Shown piece by piece: positions 1 through 7,071 of a stretch of 23,163 bases of DNA. The DNA is from a bacterium UBA7470 (GTDB taxonomy: Bacteria; Pseudomonadota; Gammaproteobacteria; Burkholderiales; Burkholderiaceae_C). The DNA lies in NCBI GenBank assembly GCA_002479815.1, contig DLPA01000093.1, forward strand, positions 4,047-27,209, in the 5' to 3' direction. How positions within the stretch are numbered: the first letter of the stretch is position 1; each line of letters opens with the position of its first letter. The translations under genes and the position numbers were made by a program. A model generated the notes under the pieces. That model was not told the DNA's origin. It ran no database searches and worked only from the letters and a program-made list of their open reading frames with translations.

Positions 1-89
1 GGTGGAACCCACTTGCCACCGATGAAGTTGTCGTATTGTGCTTTGTAAGCGATTTTTGCACCGTCGGTGCCAGGAGCTGCGTAGCGCAT
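1..89 (-). CDS. Aldehyde dehydrogenase, N-terminal fragment (cut by window edge)
   Basis: Only the first 29 codons are present; the gene continues past the left edge. The visible protein begins MRYAAPGTDG and continues through a YDNFIGGKWVPP stretch. That is the characteristic N-terminus of the AcoD/ExaC group of NAD-dependent aldehyde dehydrogenases, which oxidise acetaldehyde and similar aldehydes to acids in the cytoplasm. The catalytic Cys/Glu region is outside the window, so function rests on the N-terminal match alone. The start at ATG 89 is preceded by a purine-rich GAAGAGAGAGA tract that can act as a weak ribosome binding site. The upstream region carries a sigma-54-like promoter, which fits acetoin/ethanol-responsive regulation known for acoD-type genes. 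Confidence 0.75.
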   Translation of the reverse strand, partial: MRYAAPGTDGAKIAYKAQYDNFIGGKWVP

Positions 90-175
90 AAATGTCTCTC
101 TCTTCAGTCAAAAACAACAAACAAGGGGAAGGTTGCGCCTCGAAACAATCGTTTGCTCAAGGTCGCTGTCCTTGT

Positions 176-191
176 CACAAGTTGCGTGCCA
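176..191 (-). promoter_or_regulatory. Candidate sigma-54 (-24/-12) promoter for the aldehyde dehydrogenase
   Basis: Read on the minus strand the sequence is TGGCACG-CAAC-TTGTG. The -24 half matches the sigma-54 consensus TGGCACG exactly and the spacing is right, but the -12 half has TTGTG instead of TTGCA/T. The start codon lies about 75 bases downstream of the predicted start site. AcoD-type aldehyde dehydrogenases in Ralstonia/Cupriavidus are known sigma-54/AcoR targets, so the context supports it; the imperfect -12 element keeps confidence modest. Confidence 0.4.
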
Positions 192-328
192 CCCCAAAAC
201 TCCGCATCACCTGACCATGCACAAAATAAATATTAACCTTTCAAATCAATTATTTAAATCGACATCAACATTTTTCTATGCTTTTGTAAGCCCAGCCACG
301 GCTATGACAAAAAGACACATTGCTCTAC

Positions 329-346
329 ACAACTGATCCGAGTTGT
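329..346. promoter_or_regulatory. Inverted repeat, possible activator (UAS) site
   Basis: ACAACT-N6-AGTTGT is a perfect 6-bp dyad with a 6-bp spacer. It lies about 140 bp upstream of the putative sigma-54 promoter, the usual distance for an NtrC-family enhancer site. Assignment to an AcoR-like activator is inference. Confidence 0.3.
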
Positions 347-398
347 TACATTTTTTCTATCGGTGTTCCATTATTGATATGCAAAAAATTTCACACGT

Positions 399-1670
399 TT
401 AGGCAGATGTCACACGACCGATGCAGACTTGGTTGCGACCCTGATGTTTGGCCTCGTAACACGCATCGTCGGCTTGACGCATGGTTTTCGACCACGACTC
501 TGCTGTGGGGTATGCAGCAAAGACCACCAAGCCGATGGATGTGCCCAGTTTGAAGTGGTGGTCACGCCATTCAAACGTAAAGTCATGCACCGTTTGGCGC
601 ACCCGTTGGGCCACTTCCAGCGCACTTTGTTCGCCCATATCGCGCAACACAATGGCAAACTCGTCGCCCCCCAAGCGGGCCACCACATCTTGCGGCCGAG
701 TTTCGTCCTGGAATAGTTTGGCCATTCGTCGCAACACCACATCACCAGCCTCATGGCCAGCCACGTCATTGACGGGCTTGAATTTATCCAAATCAATCAA
801 CAAAAGCACATGTTGTTTGTCGGGCGTACCGTCGGTCTGCTTTGGATCATTCCAACGGGCCAAGGCTGCTTCAAAGCCTCGGCGGTTGAGCAGCCCAGTC
901 AATGGGTCGTGACGCGCCTCGTTTTCTGCGCGTTGTTTTTCTTGTGCCAGCGCATTTTCAAAGCGCGAAATAAATTGCGTCACGCCGACACCCAACGTCA
1001 AGCCCAGAACGAACAACACCCCACCCACACCCAGCAATAACAGACGTCCGCTCTCACGTGTGGCCAATGCGTGCTGTTGCAATTGCACCGTCATTTGATG
1101 CTGTTGGTTGCCGAACAACTGCAATTCCTGCACCAACTTTCTTTGCAATTCAAATACTTGGTGATCGACCAAATTTTTATGCGCCTCCTCGTCCAAGCCC
1201 ATCAATAATTGTTGCACCACCAACCGCTGGTGTTGACTCAAAGTCACCGCTTGCACCAACAACTGTGCCAGCATTTTTTCAGAAACAGCATCTAAACTCG
1301 AAGCCCTCAGCGCATCTCGTGATCGTCCAAATGCCAAGCCCTCTTGCTCAAACGCGCGTGCATCCTCCTCACGATTCAGAGGGTCTGGCTCTGCCAACAT
1401 TCGCAGCAGCAGGACAATCCGATTTTGTGCCGTCACTTGCATGGATTGGGCATATCGACTGCGTTCGCCAATGTCTCGGACGGCGAATTCGAAATCTGCG
1501 GTAATGCTGTTCAAATACGACAACCCCTGATAAACCAATCCCCCCTGCATGAGCAACAACACCAAAAAGGCGCCCCCCACCAAGCGACTGCTGGACGTCA
1601 TCGCCTGACGAACCAACGACTGAACAGCACGAAAAAACACAAAGCGATTCAGATCAGTTTTTTGCAGCAT
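399..1670 (-). CDS. Membrane-anchored diguanylate cyclase (GGDEF)
   Basis: Predicted to make cyclic di-GMP from two GTP at the inner membrane. With the start at 1670 the protein has 423 residues. It has a first transmembrane helix at about 30-50, a periplasmic helical sensor region of about 155 residues, a second helix at about 208-232, and then a C-terminal GGDEF domain. The catalytic motif GGDEF is intact at 334-338, and an RPQD allosteric I-site five residues before it (325-328) suggests product inhibition. No EAL domain or HAMP is evident. The frame stays open to 1745, but that would overlap the divergent modA start. ATG 1601 (MTSSSRLVGG) is an alternative start; none has a good Shine-Dalgarno. 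It may feed the c-di-GMP-binding pilus ATPase encoded at the right of the window, though that link is inference. Confidence 0.85.
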   Translation of the reverse strand: MLQKTDLNRFVFFRAVQSLVRQAMTSSSRLVGGAFLVLLLMQGGLVYQGLSYLNSITADFEFAVRDIGERSRYAQSMQVTAQNRIVLLLRMLAEPDPLNREEDARAFEQEGLAFGRSRDALRASSLDAVSEKMLAQLLVQAVTLSQHQRLVVQQLLMGLDEEAHKNLVDHQVFELQRKLVQELQLFGNQQHQMTVQLQQHALATRESGRLLLLGVGGVLFVLGLTLGVGVTQFISRFENALAQEKQRAENEARHDPLTGLLNRRGFEAALARWNDPKQTDGTPDKQHVLLLIDLDKFKPVNDVAGHEAGDVVLRRMAKLFQDETRPQDVVARLGGDEFAIVLRDMGEQSALEVAQRVRQTVHDFTFEWRDHHFKLGTSIGLVVFAAYPTAESWSKTMRQADDACYEAKHQGRNQVCIGRVTSA

Positions 1671-1702
1671 ATAAAAATGAAAAGTGGAATTCAAATACAC
1701 AC

Positions 1703-2497
1703 ATGGCACGCCCAATGATAAAAACACCCGCATATCTGAACACACGTTTTAGCTTGTTCTGCGCAATGTGCCTAGCCGCATTTACACCATATTCGGCGCC
1801 GGCGTGGGCTGCTGAGGTACAAGTCGCCGTCGCAGCTAATTTTGCCGAGCCGCTGAAGGCGGTAGCGGCGGTGCTGGAGAAAACCACGGAGCACAAAGTC
1901 GTACCTATTGTGGGGGCGACGGGCAAGCTCTACGCCCAAATCAAACATGGAGCGCCGTTTGAGGTCTTGCTGTCTGCCGATCAAACCACGCCTGAAAAAC
2001 TGGCTGCCGAGGGGCTGGCGCAGCCCGGCAGTCGCTTCACCTATGCCACCGGAAAATTGGTGCTGTGGTCGGCAGACCCCAAGAAAGTAGATGCCCAAGG
2101 CGCGGTGCTCCAATCGCCCAGCTTGAGAAAAGTGGCCTACGCCAACCCCAAAACCGCCCCCTACGGTGCTGCTACTATAGAAGCCATAGCAGCTTTGGGC
2201 TTGAATGATGCGCTGGCGGCCAAATTGGTACAAGGTGAAAGCATAGGCCAAGCCTATACCTTCGTCGCCAGCGGCAATGCAGACGTGGGCTTTGTGGCGA
2301 TGTCGCAAGTGCTGGAAGGCGGGCGGCTGAAATCAGGCTCGATGTGGGTGCTGCCCGGCAAGCTCTACCGCCCCATTCAACAAGATGCCGTGTTGCTGAA
2401 CAAAGGCGCACAGAATCCGGCGGCATTGGCCTTGCTGCAACTGCTGAAAAGCGAGCGCATCAAAGACTTGATCCGCTCCTACGGCTACGCATTGTGA
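1703..2497 (+). CDS. modA: Molybdate ABC transporter, periplasmic binding protein ModA
   Basis: Captures molybdate (or tungstate) in the periplasm for the ModBC importer. The 264-residue product has an N-terminal signal peptide with a likely cleavage after AWA (about residue 36/37). The mature protein starts with EVQVAVAANF, the canonical ModA opening. Oxyanion-binding loops are visible: AANF (44-47), GATGKL (71-76) and NPKTAPYG (148-155), followed by the conserved ASGNADVGFVA region (189-199). ATG 1703 is used; ATG 1715 is equally possible and neither has a strong ribosome binding site. Only about 32 bases separate it from the assigned start of the divergent cyclase, so the promoters must overlap the coding starts. 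modB follows after a 16-base gap. Confidence 0.93.
   Translation: MARPMIKTPAYLNTRFSLFCAMCLAAFTPYSAPAWAAEVQVAVAANFAEPLKAVAAVLEKTTEHKVVPIVGATGKLYAQIKHGAPFEVLLSADQTTPEKLAAEGLAQPGSRFTYATGKLVLWSADPKKVDAQGAVLQSPSLRKVAYANPKTAPYGAATIEAIAALGLNDALAAKLVQGESIGQAYTFVASGNADVGFVAMSQVLEGGRLKSGSMWVLPGKLYRPIQQDAVLLNKGAQNPAALALLQLLKSERIKDLIRSYGYAL
2168..2193. repeat. In-gene inverted repeat within modA
   Basis: GCTGCTA and TAGCAGC form a perfect 7-bp dyad around a 12-base loop inside modA (codons for the ATIEAIAA segment). Its sequence recalls GCTGCTA-type palindromes frequent between genes in Comamonadaceae. It may be chance in coding sequence; no function is claimed. Confidence 0.25.
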
Positions 2498-2513
2498 TGC
2501 GGGCGATGTGCTG

Positions 2514-3194
2514 ATGCTCACGCCGACCGAACTGCAAACCCTCGCCCTCACCCTCAAGGTCGCCACGCTGACCACGGTCATTTTGTGGGTGGTTGGCATC
2601 CCCTTGGCGTGGTGGCTGACCCGCTCGCGCTCGTGGGTGCAGCGTCCGGTGGCTGCTGTGATCGCCCTGCCCTTGGTCTTGCCGCCCTCGGTCTTGGGCT
2701 TTTATTTGCTGGTTTTACTTGGGCCAAACGGCCCCATCGGGCAAACCATGCAATCTTTAGGGCTGGAGCTGCTGCCCTTTACCTTCAAAGGCTTAGTGGT
2801 GGCCTCGGTGCTGTATTCCTTGCCCTTCATGGTGCAGCCCGTTCACAACGCGATGATGGCCTTGGGCGAGCGCCCACTAGAAGTCGCCGCCACCCTACGC
2901 GCCTCGCCTTGGGACACGTTTTTCACAGTGGTGCTGCCGCTGTGCAAACCCGGGCTGGTGACGGGCACGATCATGAGCTTCGCCCACACAGTCGGCGAGT
3001 TTGGCGTGGTCTTGATGGTTGGCGGCAACATCCCGGGCGTGACCCGCGTGGTGTCGGTGCAGATGTACGACCATGTGGAAGCGTTGGAATACCACGAAGC
3101 CCACCGCCTCGCCGCCGTGATGCTGATCTTCTCCTTCGCGGTGCTGCTGGCGCTGCACAGCTATCAGCAAACACAGACCAAGCATCAAAAATAA
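2514..3194 (+). CDS. modB: Molybdate ABC transporter permease ModB
   Basis: Inner-membrane channel subunit that moves molybdate from ModA into the cytoplasm, driven by ModC. The product is 226 residues from ATG 2514; GTG 2508 gives two extra residues and is an alternative. Five hydrophobic helices are visible, in keeping with the small ModB/CysT permease family. The cytoplasmic EAA coupling loop reads EVAATLRASPWDTFF...LPLCKPGL at about 125-150, the form typical of ModB. The GEFGVVLMVGGNIPG segment near residue 163 is also diagnostic. It lies between modA and modC in the standard order, so it is almost certainly part of one operon. The stop codon sits in an AT-rich direct repeat. Confidence 0.93.
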   Translation: MLTPTELQTLALTLKVATLTTVILWVVGIPLAWWLTRSRSWVQRPVAAVIALPLVLPPSVLGFYLLVLLGPNGPIGQTMQSLGLELLPFTFKGLVVASVLYSLPFMVQPVHNAMMALGERPLEVAATLRASPWDTFFTVVLPLCKPGLVTGTIMSFAHTVGEFGVVLMVGGNIPGVTRVVSVQMYDHVEALEYHEAHRLAAVMLIFSFAVLLALHSYQQTQTKHQK

Positions 3195-3240
3195 TATCAA
3201 AATAATATCAAAAAAATAGCTGCTCATGCTTGAAAATAAA
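3191..3240. repeat. AT-rich tandem repeat plus AAAAAATAGCT-type element at the modB/modC junction
   Basis: ATAATATCAAA occurs twice in tandem (3191-3201 and 3202-3212) and runs into an AAAAAATAGCTGCTCATGC segment. This core shares an exact AAAAAATAGCT 11-mer with the AT-rich element at 11401-11628 and resembles, from memory, a dispersed intergenic repeat of Comamonadaceae. The modB stop and modC start codons both fall in this segment. Family assignment is inference. Confidence 0.45.
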
Positions 3241-4377
3241 GCGCCAGAACCCCATCATACCCTGCATCTGCGTGCCCAATTGCAACGCAAAGATTTTGCG
3301 CTGGATGTCGATCTGCGTTTGCCGGCGCGTGGGGTGACGGCGCTGTTTGGCCCGTCGGGGTCGGGGAAAACGACGTGCTTACGCATCATGGCGGGACTGG
3401 AGCCGCACGCGCAGGCGCACGTCCAAGTGGGCGATGCCTGTTGGCAAAGCGGGCAAGACGCGCACCACTTCGTCCCCCCGCACCAACGCGCCATCGGCTA
3501 CGTCTTTCAAGAAGCCAGCTTGTTTGCCCACTTGAACGTACGCGACAACTTGCGCTACGGCTACCAACGCACCCCCGCCGCCCAGCGTCGCCATGCGTGG
3601 GATCAGGGCTTGACGCTGCTGGGCATCGGCCACCTGCTGCCACGCTACCCGCACGAACTGTCGGGAGGCGAACGGCAGCGAGTCGCCATCGCACGTGCCC
3701 TCGCCACCAGCCCGCAAGTGCTGTTGATGGACGAACCGCTGGCGGCCTTGGACGCAGCTCGCAAAGCCGACATCCTGCCGTGGTTGGAGCAATTGCACGA
3801 GCAGCTCGACATTCCCGTCCTCTACGTCACCCACGCCCTAGAAGAAGTGATTCGGCTGGCCGATCATGTCGTCTTGCTCGACCAAGGCCGCGTGCAAGCG
3901 CAAGGCGATGTGGCAGACATGCTCACCCGCACCGACTTGCCACTGGCCCAAGGCGAAGGCGCTTCTACGCTGATCGAAGCCCTGACGTGTGACCTCAGCC
4001 AAGCAGCCGAGGGCGAAGACCTGAGCGGGATGTGCGTGCTCTCCTTCATCGGAGGGCGCTTGCTCATCCCGCAACTGCGCCAGCCCGCCCTGCCGCCGCG
4101 CACGCTGGTGCGGGTACGCATACAGGCGCGTGACGTGAGTCTCGCCCTAGACCCACCGCAACGCACCAGCATCTTGAACGTCCTCCCTGCCACCATCACC
4201 GACCTCACCCCCGACGGTGCTAGCCAAATGCTGATCGGCCTCAACCTAAACCTAGGGCCAGCGCCCACCCCCTGCCGCCTGCTGTCGCGCATCAGCCGCA
4301 CCTCCACCCACCGCTTGGGGCTGACGGTGGGAATGCCCGTCTATGCTCAAATCAAAGGCGTGGCGCTGGTGCGGTGA
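3226..4377 (+). CDS. modC: Molybdate ABC transporter ATPase ModC
   Basis: Hydrolyses ATP to power molybdate uptake through ModB. The 383-residue product carries a complete ABC ATPase: Walker A GPSGSGKTT at 42-50, Q-loop Q95, signature LSGGERQR at 145-152, Walker B VLLMDEP at 165-171, D-loop AALD, and switch His at 203. The last ~95 residues form a TOBE/Mop-type oxyanion regulatory domain with the RVRIQARDVSLAL motif typical of ModC, which in this family can bind molybdate and inhibit transport. ATG 3226 lacks a Shine-Dalgarno and lies inside a repeat-like AT-rich segment. It is nevertheless the only sensible in-frame start before Walker A. Confidence 0.93.
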   Translation: MLENKAPEPHHTLHLRAQLQRKDFALDVDLRLPARGVTALFGPSGSGKTTCLRIMAGLEPHAQAHVQVGDACWQSGQDAHHFVPPHQRAIGYVFQEASLFAHLNVRDNLRYGYQRTPAAQRRHAWDQGLTLLGIGHLLPRYPHELSGGERQRVAIARALATSPQVLLMDEPLAALDAARKADILPWLEQLHEQLDIPVLYVTHALEEVIRLADHVVLLDQGRVQAQGDVADMLTRTDLPLAQGEGASTLIEALTCDLSQAAEGEDLSGMCVLSFIGGRLLIPQLRQPALPPRTLVRVRIQARDVSLALDPPQRTSILNVLPATITDLTPDGASQMLIGLNLNLGPAPTPCRLLSRISRTSTHRLGLTVGMPVYAQIKGVALVR

Positions 4378-4457
4378 GTGGATCGTACGAAAAGAGACGC
4401 GATCAAAAATCCTGGTGACAAGCGATTGCAGCACTTAGCGTTAGCATCTGGCCCATC

Positions 4458-5693
4458 ATGCACGCGACATCTGCTTCTCATCCGCCCGCCATCCCCCATG
4501 TGCCTTTACGCCAAGATGCCCAAGTCATCGGCTTGGTGGGGCTGGCCCATGCCACTTCTCATTTTTCACACCTGCTGTTGGCCCCTCTCTTTCCGGTGTT
4601 CATGCGCGACTTTGGACTGAGCTACTCGGATGTTGGGCTGCTGATGAGCCTCTTTTTTGTGATTTCTGGCACGGGGCAAGCCCTGTCAGGCTTTGTGGTG
4701 GACCGCGTGGGTGCGCGGCCTGTGCTGTTTGGTGCGATCGGCTTGTTTTTGTTGGCTTCGGTGGCGGCGGCCTTGGCTCAGGGCTATATCGGTTTGATGC
4801 TGGTCGCAGTGTTGGCAGGCTTGGGCAATGCGCCCTTTCACCCAGCGGACTTCACCATTTTGAACCAGCGCGTATCCACACCCAGATTAGGCCATGCGTT
4901 CAGCGTGCATGGCTTAACAGGCAATCTGGGCTGGGCTTTAACACCTGTATTTTTGGTCGGTATCACCGCCCTCAGCGATTGGCGCACCGCCTACTGGTGT
5001 GCAGCTGGGTTGTACATCGTCGTTTTGTCGGTGCTGTATTGGCAACGCAATTGCTTGAAGACAGAGGTCGTCGTTCGTCATGTCGATGCCCCCAAGGGGG
5101 CTGATCTGCAATTCATGAAGCTGCCTGTGGTGTGGTGGTGTTTTGCATTTTTCTTTTTCTCCACCATGACTTTGGCCGTGGTGCAAAGTTTTGGCCCCTC
5201 GATTTTGAAAGCGGCACACAACGCCAGTTTTGAATTAGCCACGTTGACGGTCAGCGCCTATATGTTGTGCGGTGCAGTGGGCATGGCAGTGGGTGGATTT
5301 ATCGCCGCCACGCATCAGGCGCGCTCGGATCGCATCGTGGCGTGGGCCATGGGCACGGGGGCGGCCTTGCTGTTGCTGTGCGCCACAGGCGGGTTGGGCG
5401 CGACGGGGACGCTGGTCGGCTTGGCCGCCACGGGCTTTGCCGTCGGTATAGGGGGGCCAAGTCGTGATTTGATGATTAAAAAAGCCACCCCCAAAGGCGC
5501 GACGGGGCGGGTTTATGGCTTGGTGTACTCAGGTTTGGATTTGGGTTTTGCCGTTTCCCCTGTGTTGTTTGGCTGGTTCATGGATAAAGCTTGGTACGCA
5601 GCTACCTTGGCTGGTGCGGCTTTCATGCTGCTGGTGGCTGTGTTTGCTGCTATTGGTGTAGGACAACGCACCGTTGGGCACAAGGGGGCATGA
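4458..5693 (+). CDS. MFS transporter, fosmidomycin-resistance (Fsr)-like
   Basis: A 411-residue inner-membrane protein with about 12 hydrophobic helices in the two-bundle pattern of the major facilitator superfamily. Segments diagnostic for the Fsr/YfnC-like group are present: HATSHFSHLLLAPLFPVF near residues 30-47, and a GNAPFHPADF...HAFSVHGLTGNLGWALTP region around 127-160. The MFS loop 2-3 signature appears as GFVVDRVGARPV near residue 80. These proteins are usually proton-driven exporters of small drugs, but many homologues have no known substrate, so substrate is not assigned. It follows modC by 80 bases without obvious functional linkage. No good ribosome binding site precedes ATG 4458. 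Confidence 0.8.
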   Translation: MHATSASHPPAIPHVPLRQDAQVIGLVGLAHATSHFSHLLLAPLFPVFMRDFGLSYSDVGLLMSLFFVISGTGQALSGFVVDRVGARPVLFGAIGLFLLASVAAALAQGYIGLMLVAVLAGLGNAPFHPADFTILNQRVSTPRLGHAFSVHGLTGNLGWALTPVFLVGITALSDWRTAYWCAAGLYIVVLSVLYWQRNCLKTEVVVRHVDAPKGADLQFMKLPVVWWCFAFFFFSTMTLAVVQSFGPSILKAAHNASFELATLTVSAYMLCGAVGMAVGGFIAATHQARSDRIVAWAMGTGAALLLLCATGGLGATGTLVGLAATGFAVGIGGPSRDLMIKKATPKGATGRVYGLVYSGLDLGFAVSPVLFGWFMDKAWYAATLAGAAFMLLVAVFAAIGVGQRTVGHKGA

Positions 5694-5767
5694 AGGCGGG
5701 TGTTCTCATGCGCGGGTTCAATTGCGCCACAATCAAGGCTTTATAACCCCTATCAAGGAGTGCGTCC

Positions 5768-6244
5768 ATGAAAGGCGACCCCCAAGCCATTGCCCATCTG
5801 CAAGCACAGTTGCGCAACGAATTAACAGCCATCAACCAGTATTTTGTCCACTACCGCATGCTCAAGCATTGGGGGTTTGACAAATTGGCAGCCAAAGAAT
5901 ATGCCGAAAGCATCGGCGAAATGAAACACGCCGATGCGCTGATGGAACGCATTTTTATGCTGGACGGGCTACCCAATCTGCAAGACTTGGGCAAGCTCAA
6001 CATCGGCGAAGACGTGCCAGAAATCCTCAGCAGCGACTTGGCCCTAGAACGTGGCGCACAAGCGACCCTCAAAGAGGGCATTGCCCATTGCGAGTCTGTG
6101 CGTGATTATGTGTCGCGTGATCTGTTGGAGGGCATTTTGAGCGACACCGAAGAACACATCGACTTTTTGGAAACCCAACTCGAACTCATCGCGCGTGTCG
6201 GGCTGCAGAATTATTTGCAAAGCATCATGGGCACTCCCTCATGA
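5768..6244 (+). CDS. bfr: Bacterioferritin
   Basis: Stores iron as a mineral in a 24-subunit haem-containing shell and detoxifies Fe(II). The product is 158 residues, the usual length. Ferroxidase ligands E18, Y25, E51, H54, E94 and H130 are all visible, as is the haem-axial Met52 between E51 and H54. However, position 127, normally the second bridging glutamate, is threonine (DTEEH context). A strong AAGGAG at 5755-5760, seven bases before the ATG, fixes the start, and a TATAAC -10-like hexamer lies at 5742-5747. The gene is convergent with the rhodanese gene, with only 19 bases between the stops. No bacterioferritin-associated ferredoxin gene is in the window. Confidence 0.93.
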   Translation: MKGDPQAIAHLQAQLRNELTAINQYFVHYRMLKHWGFDKLAAKEYAESIGEMKHADALMERIFMLDGLPNLQDLGKLNIGEDVPEILSSDLALERGAQATLKEGIAHCESVRDYVSRDLLEGILSDTEEHIDFLETQLELIARVGLQNYLQSIMGTPS

Positions 6245-6263
6245 ACCAAGCGCCAGTGGTGAT

Positions 6264-6842
6264 TTAAAACTCACCCTTGACCACCGGAAAGCCCAACGCA
6301 TCCCAGTCCAGCATTCCACCACGGTAGTAGTAAATCTTGTCGGTGGGGAAACCCTCTCGGGTCATCGCCAAAATAGCGGTGGGGCTTTGTGGACAAACCG
6401 GGCCATTGCAAAAAGCATAGACCTTTTTCGCACTGCTGCAATCCCATTTGCCTGCGGCTTTTTTGCAGCCCAACTCATCCAACCGCTGCGCCACTTCGGT
6501 ATAAACGATGTGCTTAGAACCCGGAATCGTGCCATCTACCCGGTCATTAGGTTCGCGCATATCCACCAGCAACGCATCTTTGTCGTTCATGGCGTGGAGG
6601 ATTTCAATTTCCCCCACAGGGTGAACGCCAGGTACAGGCACTAAGGGCTGCAACCACCCTTTGTTTTTGGCACATTTGGTCATGGTGCGACGAATCACTA
6701 TGTCCTTGCCATCGGCCCCTTTCACTACAAACTGGGTGTCAGTGCCAATGATGCGTAGGTATTCAGGTGCAGCCGTTTGGGCCAATGCAGCAGGACCAGA
6801 CAGCGCCAGCACAGTCCCCAGACTCAGCAACAAAGATTTCAT
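6264..6842 (-). CDS. Periplasmic rhodanese-like domain protein
   Basis: Single-domain rhodanese-like protein, likely exported and handling reactive sulfur in the periplasm. From ATG 6842 it has 192 residues with a clear signal peptide (MKSLLLSLGTVLALSGPAALA, cleavage near 21/22). The rhodanese fold is marked by LLVDMREPND (91-100), GTIPGSKHI (104-112) and the active-site loop CNGPVC with the presumed catalytic Cys145. The second Cys150 in the loop could form a disulfide or act as a resolving residue. ATG 6854 and TTG-proximal starts upstream are possible; 6842 is preferred because it begins directly with the positively charged signal sequence after an AAAGTGA tract. Physiological substrate is unknown. 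Confidence 0.85.
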   Translation of the reverse strand: MKSLLLSLGTVLALSGPAALAQTAAPEYLRIIGTDTQFVVKGADGKDIVIRRTMTKCAKNKGWLQPLVPVPGVHPVGEIEILHAMNDKDALLVDMREPNDRVDGTIPGSKHIVYTEVAQRLDELGCKKAAGKWDCSSAKKVYAFCNGPVCPQSPTAILAMTREGFPTDKIYYYRGGMLDWDALGFPVVKGEF

Positions 6843-6869
6843 AGTCACTTTCATTAAAAAATACAAATA

Positions 6870-6953
6870 TAAACATTAATAAATATAAATGTCTTTGACA
6901 TTCATCAATGTTTATCGCATCAAATGCGATTAATTCTTATTTGATGCGATAAT
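6870..6953. promoter_or_regulatory. Nested palindromes in the divergent rhodanese/TonB-receptor control region
   Basis: Several perfect dyads overlap here: TAAACATT/AATGTTTA (6870-6877, 6907-6914), AATGTC-TTT-GACATT (6888-6902), ATCGCAT-CAA-ATGCGAT (6914-6930), and a 14-bp arm TTATCGCATCAAAT paired with ATTTGATGCGATAA (6912-6925, 6939-6952) around 13 bases. GATAAT at 6948-6953 could be a -10 for the receptor gene. The spacing suggests operators for one or more dimeric regulators. It is not a textbook Fur box. Confidence 0.55.
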
Positions 6954-7071
6954 CGCGCCATTCACCTACCAGCCAGCCAGTGCGTCCGTTGAGGACACTG
7001 CACGCGTCTTCGTGCATTGCCTTCGGTGTGCATCAGCCAGCCGATCACCCTTGTTTTGCGGTTCGCCTGCT

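Larger units (their letters stand above)
90..398. other. Intergenic region between aldehyde dehydrogenase and diguanylate cyclase genes
   Basis: About 309 bases without a credible gene; short plus-strand frames here have no ribosome binding site or recognisable product. The region is AT-rich between 220 and 400. It holds the upstream control region of the aldehyde dehydrogenase (sigma-54-like site and a distal dyad, listed separately) and the 3' end of the diguanylate cyclase transcript. No convincing hairpin terminator for the cyclase was found. The short inverted repeat CTTGT-C-ACAAG at 171-181 overlaps the -12 side of the putative promoter. Confidence 0.6.

Noticed and set aside
36..336. 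Two short plus-strand open frames in the first intergenic region.
   Set aside because: No ribosome binding site, no recognisable domains, and one runs antisense through the aldehyde dehydrogenase start.
2585..3205. Long plus-strand frame overlapping modB, and similar long frames over modC and the receptor.
   Set aside because: They are out-of-frame shadows of GC-rich genes, with Arg/Gly/Ala-rich low-complexity products and no homology pattern.
6245..6268. Small dyad GGTGA/TCACC between the convergent bfr and rhodanese stops as a shared terminator.
   Set aside because: Only a 5-bp stem and no T run on either strand; too weak to list as a terminator.
6924..6953. Possible classical Fur box before the siderophore receptor.
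   Set aside because: The GATAAT piece is present, but the 19-bp GATAATGATAATCATTATC pattern is not matched in adjacent hexamers.
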